Shown here piece after piece: positions 33,138 to 42,129 of a stretch of 42,554 nt of DNA; within the stretch, counting starts at the first letter, position 1; each line of letters starts with the position of its first letter. The translations under genes were made by a program, and so were the position numbers. The notes under the pieces were generated by a model. The model saw only the letters and a program-made list of their open reading frames with translations, ran no database searches and was not told the DNA's origin. Source of the DNA: Priapulus caudatus. Lineage: Eukaryota; Priapulida; Priapulimorpha; Priapulimorphida; Priapulidae. The stretch covers positions 64,268 to 106,821 of the forward strand of contig NW_014577731.1 in the NCBI RefSeq assembly GCF_000485595.1, in the 5' to 3' direction.

Positions 33138-34021
33138 CCAATGCTCAGATTATTGAGGGGATGACAGTACTTGATCGTACTCTAATAGCAATCGTTATGC
33201 TGGTCATTAGTAATTTTCGTGGTCAGAGTTTGATTCGTAATAGTATATAGTTAATAGTAATAATCGTAATAGTTCGTAATAGGCGTTTGTGATAATATCG
33301 ATCAAATAACACCACCAATACAACACGCGCAGAAGTTTGTACATCTGGAATTAGACCGTCTATATGTGATAATACGCTAATGTGATTAATTTACGAACCG
33401 ATTACTAGTTCCTCGTGTAGTGTAATGCGAGAGAAATGTTGGAAGCGGTAGGTGGCGCTAGAAACGCTGCTCGCTATTTGCGAATATGCAAACAGAGTCG
33501 GTAACAAGCTGACGGCATGTTCCAGCAAGTGTTCCAGCAAAATCAACTTGGACTGTTTATTTTTCTAAGCTCTCGGCTCTCTACTGTGGCAATGGTCGAC
33601 TGGATATTGTTGTTTTTGTGAGTTAATAATATCATACTATCACTCGTGATCTTTAAACATGGGAACATTCTGTTGGCACAAACCCGGAAGCGCGTGACAT
33701 ATGAACCGCCTCTTACGACTAACCGGCACGAATGACACTTCCCATTGTTTACGTTGTCGCGCGGTCGCAGGGCCACTCCTGAGAACTAAATACAGTGGCG
33801 TAATGTATGGCTAACGGACCTTGGTCTACCCCGCGCACCACGTGTCGTTTCGGTGTATTTAACGACACATTTATTGCTAGACCGGAAGTTACGTTTATAT
33901 TCAAACTACAGTCGCATGATTAAAATGGTGTGTCACTTTGTACACATCACGAATGTCGTATCGGAAAAAAATTAATCAACCCATTCACCAATCCGCATTT
34001 ATACATATAGGGTTACATAAA
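33133..34021. other. Unassigned sequence with a 77-codon minus frame
   Basis: The minus frame 33776-33543 starts in a GC-rich patch and includes a Cys-x-x-Cys pair (CHSC) ahead of a GTAAGA donor-like site. This could be a small exon, but support is thin. A 12-base direct duplication, TGTTCCAGCAAG, lies at about 33519-33540. Confidence 0.3.
33446..33460 (+). promoter_or_regulatory. CTCF-like motif (plus strand)
   Basis: CGGTAGGTGGCGCTA contains AGGTGGCGC, the core of the Drosophila CTCF motif. It has the same orientation as the 32308 site, about 1.1 kb away. Confidence 0.35.
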
Positions 34022-34215
34022 CCCATCTGTCCATTCATTATTTTATTCATTCATTCATTCATTCATTCATTCCGTCATTCTTTTATCCACCCATAAATTC
34101 ATCTATCGATCTATCCAACTATATATTCATTTATTTGTCCGTCCATTCGTTCATTCATTCGTCATTCATTCATTATTCCGCCCCTCTACCTATCCATCCA
34201 TCCCTTCGTTTAGCA
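34022..34215 (+). repeat. (CATT)n-rich array
   Basis: Clean ATTC units at about 34045-34072, flanked by ragged CCATTC, TCATTC and CTATC-type words on both sides. Confidence 0.9.
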
Positions 34216-34438
34216 ACGCATTTATATTAATCAAGTCATCGATACCTTTAAAAAATCCATCATTTCACTAAATAATTAATCTATTTGCTAAGCCATTTAT
34301 TTACCCACCCATATCTCTAGGTTTGGATTACTAAGGTTTTTATACAGTTCACAAACACGCACGAAGCGTGAAATTCACAAAAATTGTAATTTTTCTCAAG
34401 CATTCTGCGATCGCTTTTTGTAAGCAGAAACTCGGTAA
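34216..34438. other. No feature seen
   Basis: AT-rich linker between the CATT array and the GC-rich candidate exon. Confidence 0.45.
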
Positions 34439-34669
34439 GCGTGCGCGTACGGGTCTTCCACTAGCCCTTCCGTCACAGGACGACATCTGCAGCGCACGCA
34501 AGCACGCAGCGAAATCGTAATGTCGAGTCAGATGTCGAGCGGCTCCGAGCAGCGGCGGCAGCAGCGCGCCCACCCACCTCGCAGACGAACCAGCGACGAC
34601 GCCGCAGCCATTCCCGCCGATGATTTGTGTAAAGCGTATAACATGGCAATATTAGCCGTGTATGCTTAA
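34439..34669 (+). CDS. Candidate first coding exon in a CpG island-like patch
   Basis: The frame is open from after a TAA at 34436 to a TAA at 34667, 76 codons. Within it an ATG at 34520 would start a 49-residue product. The first part, MSSQMSSGSEQRRQQR, then several Pro and Arg, and an acidic TSDDAAAIPADD segment look like a disordered N-terminus of a regulatory protein. GC at third positions is high until about codon 36 and then falls, just where TTTGT|GTAAAG (donor GT at 34629) would end an exon. The surrounding 200 bases are much richer in CpG than their neighbours. A 74-codon minus frame (34573-34349, alternative start) overlaps and is also Ala/Leu-rich. No family is recognised, and the call is inference. 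Confidence 0.33.
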   Translation, partial: ACAYGSSTSPSVTGRHLQRTQARSEIVMSSQMSSGSEQRRQQRAHPPRRRTSDDAAAIPADDLCKAYNMAILAVYA

Positions 34670-34906
34670 CAGTTCAGTGATATTTGCGGGGTAATTTGAA
34701 TGCGGTAAACTAGTCCGTGACGTAGATGTCAATGCCTGCAAGATTGATTGAGAACCAAGTGAATGTTTTGGGCCTTGGTTAGTAAACCACCGAAGAACAA
34801 GATCGGTCTGTATAGGACGTTCCAACCTGGTAACATGAAAACGTTAAATTGGTATTGTTCATTCTATCACTATATATATATACATATCAGAAGTAGATAA
34901 TAGTCA
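34670..34906. other. No feature seen
   Basis: Unique sequence that would be the start of the intron if the preceding exon is real. Confidence 0.4.
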
Positions 34907-35036
34907 TATGTGTATGTGTGTGTGGTGTGTGTGTGTGTGTGTGTGTGTGTTGTGTGTGTGTGTGTGTGTGTGTGCGTGTGTGTGTTTCTGAGGGAGAGAG
35001 AGAGAGAGAGTGAGAGAGAGAGAGAGATATATAGAG

Positions 35037-35067
<31 letters not shown>

Positions 35068-35072
35068 ATGCG
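34907..35072 (+). repeat. Composite TG, GA and GCGT array
   Basis: TG units (34907-34984), a GAGA block (about 34992-35027) and then GCGT units (35037-35072). Confidence 0.96.
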
Positions 35073-35142
35073 TACGTATGTGCATTATATACTACGATTG
35101 TATACTATTTGCCCAGATGTTTATTATTATCAATATAATGTC
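35073..35142 (+). repeat. Dispersed block shared with 31209-31285
   Basis: After the GCGT units both loci share GTATGTGCATTATATACT, GATTGTATACT and CCAGATGTTTATTATTATCA, in that order, with a few small indels. The join to a GCGT array is the same at both places, so the array is part of the repeat unit. Confidence 0.85.
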
Positions 35143-35813
35143 TGTTCTTTAGTTATTATTATATGAACTAATGCGACGTTCGTTATTTTAATATCTGTGT
35201 GACGGCATGTCTGATGAAATTAACTAATACTGAATACAATTCGGTATACATTTACTACACAATTACAGTTTACTCAGACCAATTATCTGCAACTAATTAT
35301 TTGCATATATCCTGTCGTCCAAATATTACAGTGTGTTTAGGGAAAGAGGACAATTGCCATGGAGATTTACAGAGTGGGCAAACAATCATTTACTACTACT
35401 TGTACGACGCGACGATGTGTATTTTTCAGATTTGCCCGCACACAATCTGGACTCGCGTTTTTGGTAATATTATCTAGCTTCTAAAACAAATACGCGCATT
35501 GGTATTGTGGTTAGCTCAGGCGTTGGTGTTATTTTTATATTTCTAGCTAGTATGAGTAACTAAAAACGCTCAAGTATTTACGAGACTATCTATAAACTAA
35601 TAAATTGGCCAATACTTATATTATTATAGACTCTCCGTGTTCCTGCTCGCCTTTACGAATGGACTTCTGACATTGTATGCAGTTAGTTGTATCCATACCT
35701 TTGCAAAATGACTTTGGTAAAACTATAACATTTGTCCACATTATTGTTCATATGTAGTTCTTGTGTCATTAAAACTGTTAGCAGTGGACTATACGCATGT
35801 AATATATAGTTTG
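35143..35813. other. No feature seen
   Basis: AT-rich sequence. The 92-codon plus frame 35199-35477 is compositionally unremarkable. Confidence 0.4.
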
Positions 35814-35814
35814 T

Positions 35815-35851
<37 letters not shown>
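35814..35851. repeat. (TA)n tract
   Basis: About 18 TA units. Confidence 0.95.
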
Positions 35852-35857
<6 letters not shown>

Positions 35858-36489
35858 TTTTGGTTTCAGAAAAATGGGTAGGCACTTTCACGAGATCATG
35901 GCAAACACAACATTCATTAAATAGATTCGATGGAAATTGCTTCAATCTAAGCAAAGTAATTAACGAGACCGAATAACGCGTCATACTGTAATATCTTCGT
36001 CTCTGAGTTATGTATACTTCAATCCGTTACAAAGCCGGTGTTTGGAGGCTGGAGGCATCGCAACACATTAGCGTAAATTTATCAACACAGTCAGGATTAT
36101 CAACAGTAACTGTTTGCCTGCGACACTGCAGCTATTGCAGAGCTGGTGTTGATACATACGTACCTAAATATTTTCAACCAAAATTATGCCGCTGTCAGAT
36201 CACTTAGAATGAAGAGGAAGGCTGCGGAGTAGAATGTATGTAGAGTGTTGCACTCCGAGCGCTCTCGCGTCTGTACTTCGCGTCGTATTTAGTAATGGAA
36301 GCATCGAGGTTCGCTACAATGGTTTGACGAGAGAAGGTTTGCTTAAGACCGATTAATAGCTATACATCGATAGTAGGATTAGAGCGAGCAACAGCAGGAG
36401 CGTGGGGGTGGCGCAGAAAGAGAGGGGGAGTGGCAGTGGGGCATAACGCAATAACAAAGAGAGAAAAATATGGAAACAGGGAGCTAAAT
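35852..36489. other. No feature seen
   Basis: Unique sequence. A short Leu/Ser/Cys-rich plus frame at 36010-36207 (65 codons) is the only one worth noting. A purine-rich patch lies at 36410-36480. Confidence 0.4.
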
Positions 36490-36690
36490 GCCATCAGACG
36501 AGTAGACAGACAGACAGTCAAGCGGACGAACGGACGAACGGACGGACGGACCTTGGAGTAATCATTCTGACGATCATCTGAGTAATCATTCAGAATCATT
36601 ACACCAAGGACGGGTGGATAAGCAGACAGACAGACAGGTAGGCAGACAGCTAGGCAGGTATACAGACAGACAGACGTCCAGTTGGACGTC
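36490..36690 (+). repeat. CAGA and GGAC repeats enclosing a hairpin
   Basis: CAGACAGA units, then GGACGAAC/GGACGGAC units, stop at 36550. They resume as CAGA/CAGG units at about 36622. Just downstream GACGTCCA and TGGACGTC (36673-36690) form an exact 8-base inverted repeat. Confidence 0.85.
36551..36609. repeat. Imperfect 20-base inverted repeat inside microsatellite
   Basis: CCTTGGAGTAATCATTCTGA at 36551-36570 pairs with TCAGAATCATTACACCAAGG at 36590-36609, 18 of 20 positions, around a 19-base loop. The loop repeats GAGTAATCAT in direct orientation. It interrupts GGAC and CAGA repeats, so it probably inserted there. Confidence 0.85.
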
Positions 36691-37515
36691 AGGGTGACTT
36701 AACTAAATAAATCGAGGGTAACAGACTGTGCTAAAACTAAAATACCTAAGTACCATAAAGGAACCTAGTGAAAGTATTAAAGTATGCATTTCCACCTTCT
36801 GGCAACCTTCACACAATATGCAGATCGCGGGCTGACCAGCGCAGCTGCGAGAGAGATGAGACACTGACATGTGTACACAGAGTCATGTACACACGCGCGC
36901 GCGGCGGGCGTCCCACCAACTCCTTTCTACAAGAGGTCAGACAACTACGTTGACCAGCCATATTGGATTTCGCATAACAGACCGGACTCCGCATCACGTG
37001 TTTGCCACGCTTCAATCGCCCATTACTGTCGTAGTCCTCTGTTTGAGAGGGATATACTTTACAGGTATCCGTCACGTGCCCCAGTCTTATATCATACGCC
37101 GTACACGACGATATGGCCTATATTCCAAGCTAGAGTAGACATAACACGTACGCCTGGTTTAACTTGCAAATGGCGCTCGCGTTCACACTCTAAGAACATC
37201 GTACGTTTCGCCTGGTCACGCTAAGCATCGCTTCCACTTAGACGGCCCTTGTCCCGGGCGAATGCCACCCATGAGTGTTTTAACGGCCGGATCTCAACAA
37301 ACTACTTGTTGTCTGCAGCGAAGTTTCACGCTGATGTGTAAGTAAACTCAATGAAGCCACGAGCCATGTCTAGCCAACCGACAGGGCAGCTATCCTAATT
37401 TCTGTTCGAGCTGTTAGCCGGGGTTAAAAATAGTTTGCGATTCCTGAGCAGATGGTCGCCTAGCGACAAGTGTCCCTGAATTTTTGCTTTACTCTGGTGG
37501 TCTGCGCGTGGTGGT
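36691..37515. other. Unassigned sequence open in three frames (36809-37224)
   Basis: Two overlapping plus frames (36869-37138, 89 codons; 36871-37224, 117 codons) and one minus frame (37075-36809, 88 codons) are open at once. That makes any single coding choice unsafe. TTTACAG|GTATCC near 37061 could be a donor. No motif was recognised. Confidence 0.3.
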
Positions 37516-38477
37516 GGGGCCGTTTCACGAAGCACTCGTTAAGTTAGTGATGGGTTAAAGAGGGGTTTTAGGATATCCTTATATATAGAGTGTTTCACGA
37601 AAGCCTCGCTAAGTTTCCACGTTTCACAAACGTCTCGCTAACTCAACGACGTTGCTATTAAGGAGGAATCTTAAGGACAAGTCAGGGGCAGTACTTATAG
37701 GCTATCGTACAGCAAGCAACGCGAGATTTCCCGCGTGTTTTCATTATTTTGGCAAGCAGTAGTGTAAAGCGAAAACCCGCCGAGAAGGTAACTTCTCTGT
37801 GTCTAAGAGAATACTGTGCAAGGCCTGTGAAGACATGACGCGCAGGGGTTAACATTCAACGTTCAACAGAAGCTTTTTATTGTGGTAGCAGATTTTGAAG
37901 AAATGAAATGCTTCCTTGCACCTTACATGTGCTTCGGCTGTTCGTGTATGTAATTACTGTATCCTATTGCGCCAATACTGTATCAAAGTAAACGTAAATC
38001 TAAACATTCAGAATTTATGTTACATTTTTGTTCAGTCAATACGTTATTTGTGGTAGTTCTAGTTGCAGGAAATATGAAAACCTTGCTTTAGTTTAATTAT
38101 TTCTCAGGTACTTGGCATTTAAAAATACTTTGAACTTATTATTTTTAGTTTGCACGCTGTTGTGCCTACATTTATTAAAACTAAATAACGCAAGAGATTA
38201 GCGTAGCAACTCACAGTGAGCTGGGTCGCCATTAGACTTGTAACATGTCTCTATATATAGACTATATATCTAGTAGCAAGGTGTAGAGATAGGGTACCAG
38301 TCTATGCCACCAGCAACATCGTTACAGCTGAATTTTAAGGACCGTCTAACAACGCACCGGCATAAGTTTCGTGAAATACTTTAACGAGGGACGTTTAGGA
38401 CAGCGTTAGGCTCTCGTACAAGAATTCTAAGGATATCCTTAAGATTGTGTTTTTACGATAGCTTCGTGAAACGGGGC
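37516..38477. mobile_element. About 960-base element with CCGTTTCACGAAGC inverted termini
   Basis: The left end CCGTTTCACGAAGC (37520-37533) is repeated exactly and inverted at 38461-38474. Just inside each end lies AAGGATATCCTTA-like sequence. Variants of TTTCACGAAAGCCTCGCTAAG recur several times within the first 130 bases (37588, 37619) and, inverted, near the right end (about 38368-38385). The interior of about 650 bases is AT-rich and has no long frame. GGGCCCGTTTCAC-type termini are common on non-autonomous DNA transposons in marine invertebrates (from memory). No target-site duplication was identified. Confidence 0.75.
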
Positions 38478-40509
38478 AGGATAACCTTTGCGTTATGCCG
38501 CCTCGCTATCAATGTCAGAATCGATGCAGTGTTAATGCATATAGAAATTCAATGTATGAAAATTGTGAATCCGTGAATTCGAAGTCGTTGACATCGAAGG
38601 AGATTGTAAAGTATTCGTAACTCTACGACAAAACACGCTTTAATATATTAATAGATTTATTAATTAAAATAATGCACTTAGATGAAGTCAGGCGTTTTCT
38701 AGCTTACCTACATAATTAGCGAATGCATATACATGGTAATTTTGTGCTGTTGGTGTGGTTACGCGGTTGCGCCGATCCATTAACTATATTTCTACACACA
38801 AAAAGGCTTGGCGTGACAAGCTTTTTGTAAAACAAAGTTTGCTGCACATTTTCTGGGCTATTTGGAACATTTAGTGAGTTTTGAACAACACAAACATCCT
38901 CATAATAATAACATTTAATTCGTGTGCTGTGAGAATTTGAAAAAATTTCAAAAAAGAATATCGAGTAGGTAATGTTGACATGAAATCAACGTATTCAGTG
39001 TTACAGTGTTTTTTTCTTCTTATGTTTCTACGTATGGTTAACACGTGGCTTGGTTATGTTATATTGATTCCGAAAATAATTTAGTTGCAATTATAAATAT
39101 AGCATCCAAATTAAAACAACTTGAGTCATTTCTTTTATCATGGTTGCATGGGTGGGTCATGTTAAAATAGAAACGTTTATCTTTACCTTGTAACATTATG
39201 AGACTGTTTTAGAAATTTGACTGAAACAAATGTCGTGAAATGCGACGTCTTTTTAAGACGTAATTTTACCGTGTTAGGACTCGAGATGCTCTAATGTTTG
39301 TTACGTAATCAGTAATTTTATTTTCACATAGTAAACACCTTGTAAATCCTGAATGATACAAATGTTTTGTTTTTGTGATGGTTTAACGTATTTATCTTAC
39401 CTATAGTAGTTGTTTACTGGTTACCTATACCGTAGTTGTTTTCCTACAATATTTTATACTATTAGAGTCATTTCGTGGAGAATTATGAGGATACGTGACA
39501 TTTCTCTTACTAATTAAATTAGGTTTGTAATGCATGGATTGCCTAAATATTTTGACCAGAAGTAGAGTTCTAGTAAACAGATATTTATTATTTACTTTGA
39601 GAAGCAGTAAAATAGCCTCATCTATAGTTGATCATTAGCGCATAAACGCACACACGCGAACAGACACGCAAATATGTATTACTAATGTGTCGGGAACTGC
39701 TTAATTATTTGTGCTAAATATGAAAATCGAATACTAAATATATATTCTGATAATATGAATATTTATACTGATTATACTGATTATATGAATACTGATTATT
39801 AGTGTATATCATGCCGTACACGGCGCTATACGATCCATACAATAGCCGTCGCCGGTAGCCACGCCAGTAAACAGAAAACAAAATAAGAAAATACCCAACG
39901 ATTTATCAGTTTTGCCCCATCAATTCGAGTGACCTCCCACGATCATCCACTGGTAGCACTCGGCACTGTACGCTCACGCCACTAGTCAATATGTACGCTA
40001 ATAGTTTAAAGCAATGTTTCGCGATGACGCTAGCTGTTCACTTTCCGTAAGCAACGAAGTTTTACTGGTAGCAATGTTTACACGGATCGGACACGTTAGC
40101 CGCACAGTATAACAGTATAAACGCCATAGCAGCAGTACGGAAAACTCCACCCCTACAGGACGAGGCTCTGACTCAGTACAGCTGCGCGCAGCCTGAGATT
40201 GTTGACAGAAGATCTATGCTGTGCAGCTACTGACCACCGCCATAGAAAACAGGCCTTTCAACAACGGTAGAAATAAACCATAAATTAAGTTAAAGTGCTT
40301 TGCTATCGCAAATGTGCTTCGCCCTAGATTTCACGTGTGTTCAATCTACGGGAGCAGTAAACAGGAAGCGTGTTCCGAGTTATGCGAAATAATAATAGGG
40401 AGGTGATTGTTCTGTAGTTGTGATAACATGCGGAGATCAATGGGTATACCTTACCAGCTCCGGCATAGACATGAGCGAAGGATAGCAAACACTCGCCACC
40501 TTTTTACAA
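38478..40509. other. AT-rich sequence without supported features
   Basis: About two kilobases of AT-rich unique sequence, then a more GC-balanced part after 39800. TACTGATTATA-type words form a short tandem run at 39755-39805. No frame above 60 codons was found, which suits intron or intergenic DNA. Confidence 0.5.
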
Positions 40510-40755
40510 ATGCACAAGGCTTCTGTTGGGGAGAGCGATGTGGGAAACCCTATCATTAATCAATGGAATCGTAAATTAGAGGTCATGTGTGAGTTATATG
40601 GAGGTTCCCGCTGTAAAGTGGAAGATATCGTTTCTGGATACCAGGAAAGGTTTGTTTCTCCTAAGAGATATCAAGTATATTTCATTTCTCTCATCACTTA
40701 CGACATAATGCGAGTCATGAGATATGTTTGGCGTATCGGTCGCCATTTAGCATGA
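40510..40755 (+). CDS. Candidate exon, function unknown
   Basis: This 81-codon frame starts at an ATG and has balanced, protein-like composition. A core around NPIINQWNRKLEVMCELYGG is followed by charged residues (KVEDIVSGYQER). CCACCTTTTTACAAATGCACAAG (ending 40518) could be an acceptor, and AAAG|GTTTGT after 40649 could be a donor. The stretch after 40650 becomes hydrophobic and may be intron read-through. Two further plus-strand frames follow within a kilobase, which is why I group them. No family is recognised. A 69-codon minus frame (40907-40698) overlaps only its end. Confidence 0.27.
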   Translation: MHKASVGESDVGNPIINQWNRKLEVMCELYGGSRCKVEDIVSGYQERFVSPKRYQVYFISLITYDIMRVMRYVWRIGRHLA

Positions 40756-41045
40756 ATAAAGCGTATGTCGCGTATGCACCGAAACTCTAGGTATTTTTTA
40801 ATAATCTCTGTTCGATGCATATTCAGGCCTGCTGCCGATGGATGACCTCTACTTTTGTGCAGCATCTTTAGTATAGAGAAAGGTAGCCAACTGTACCGCA
40901 ACGGCACCCGTTGCTTGATAAAGGTACGTAAGGTAAGGAAAAGGAGGAAAGTAAGAAGGAGGAGGGAGGTAAGGTAGGTTTAGATTCTCGCTCACTAGAA
41001 CGGTTGCTTCCGATTGGCATATCCACCTGTGGTGTCTCCATATAG

Positions 41046-41161
41046 TGCGAATGTCGACTTCTATTATCGGCGCGCGTTTACCGCTAATTCTGAGAAAGTA
41101 GATGTAGGTGAGACTCGTGAGACTGTAGAACACACTATTGAACATGCCGAAAAATGCTGTG
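41046..41161 (+). CDS. Candidate exon, function unknown
   Basis: GTGGTGTCTCCATATAG (ending 41045) is a reasonable acceptor, and TGTG|GTGAGG after 41161 is a good donor, giving a 116-base exon. It lies in a longer plus frame, 41014-41337 (107 codons). The translated part contains a charged stretch, EKVDVGETRETVEHTIEHAEKCC in frame, of which only the ETVEH...H...C spacing faintly recalls zinc-binding tails of retroelement proteins. I give that little weight. A minus frame of 98 codons (41145-40849) overlaps. It would be the second exon of the group starting at 40510. Confidence 0.2.
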
Positions 41162-41530
41162 GTGAGGCCGGGAGGGGCACAATGTCAGACAGGCCGGTTG
41201 CAAGCATAAAATCTATTTGCACACTGTGGATACATTCGTTTCCAGTTACTGTTCAGGGTTTCTCGCTTGGTATTATATGTAGGCAGTTGCTGAAACTTAT
41301 TCACAGGAATGTTCGATTTGTTATTGTTAAGAAATGAGAAGCTGCGTTTTCCGATTGTAAACGTCCCAACTTTAGTGAATAGCGTGAAGACATTCTAATA
41401 TAGTTTACTGTTGTTGTTTTCACACTTTTTTATGCTGCCGAAAAAAAGAAGCGGTCATGTCAAGTATTTCTTCGGCCCAGCCGAAAGACTGCATGGCGTA
41501 CTTAGTGTAATTTTATGTGAAACAAAATAG

Positions 41531-41743
41531 AACGGTCGATTCTTAACAAGACATTTGCATGTTTCTGAGCTATTAGATGTTAATGTGTGCCCTCTGCTAC
41601 TTGACTGGGTCCTACCAGGAGTAGATAATAACACATTATTATCTACTCTTGGTCCTACATATAATGGTTTGCTGGCACCACTTCGTTCATCCTGCCCTCC
41701 AAACTCTGCTGATGCACTAGCTAGTGTAATCGCAATGATCTGA
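41531..41743 (+). CDS. Candidate terminal exon or palindrome-containing non-coding frame
   Basis: The frame is open for 70 codons after a TAG at 41528 and ends in TGA at 41741. The translation is Leu-, Pro- and Asp-rich and looks like globular protein (for example VCPLLLDWVLPGVDNN). However, the palindrome at 41614-41653 lies inside it and encodes the DNN-TLLSTL portion, so part of the protein-like look comes from a repeat insertion. No ATG near the start has good context, so it would have to be an internal or terminal exon. No family is recognised. Confidence 0.2.
   Translation, partial: NGRFLTRHLHVSELLDVNVCPLLLDWVLPGVDNNTLLSTLGPTYNGLLAPLRSSCPPNSADALASVIAMI
41614..41653. repeat. Near-perfect palindrome with CAGGAGT-type arm
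   Basis: ACCAGGAGTAGATAATA (41614-41630) pairs with TATTATCTACTCTTGGT (41637-41653). The only imperfection is one G-T wobble, and the loop is six bases. The arm core CAGGAGT is the one seen at 18627, 19211 and 32449. GGTCCTAC occurs at 41608 and again at 41651, overlapping the ends in direct orientation. Confidence 0.88.
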
Positions 41744-42129
41744 TTTCACGGCTCATAGGACGCATTTGTTGTCAGTAAATGTCTCCAAGAACCACCATAA
41801 GTCATATGAGCTCGGTAATTTCGCGATGTGCTGGTTGCTCATTAATATAGAACCAGCGTGCAGCGTTGTATACTTCGCACACGTGTATAGCGCTCCTGCT
41901 ATCGCGCACAGTGTAAACGTGTAGACAACTACCATGTGGGGAATCAGGAAGCCAGCATCTCAAAAGATGCGCAGTGTCGTCGCGAGATTCGAACATACTT
42001 TTTCCATTATTGTGTGGAATGTGATTGACAGGGCCACCCAGGAGCGCGGTCATGGTCGGGTTTGGCTGGCTCGAGGTGGCATGGTGCGTGCTCCAACACG
42101 CCTATACACTGCATGGCGTGCGCTCCCTC
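41744..42129. other. No feature seen
   Basis: Unique sequence. A GCGAGATTCGAAC word at 41982 recalls a tRNA T-arm in reverse, but no tRNA fold accompanies it. Confidence 0.4.

Noticed and set aside
35503-35530. TTAGCTCAGGCGTTGG, resembling a tRNA or SINE A-box
   Set aside because: No B-box (GGTTCGA-type) follows within 80 bases and no cloverleaf can be drawn.
36809-37224. 117-codon plus frame as a gene
   Set aside because: Another plus frame and a minus frame are open over the same bases, and none shows codon bias or a motif.
38240-38275. Short TA-rich palindrome near 38.25 kb
   Set aside because: CTATATATAG-type self-complementarity is expected in TA-rich DNA, and the arms are too short to be informative.
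41046-41161. Retroelement zinc-knuckle tail suggested by ETVEH...H...C
   Set aside because: Spacing and surrounding residues do not match a real retroelement domain, and no reverse transcriptase or RNase H motif lies nearby.
41978-41996. Reverse T-arm-like GCGAGATTCGAAC
   Set aside because: No stem pairing around the loop and no acceptor or D-arm at tRNA distances.
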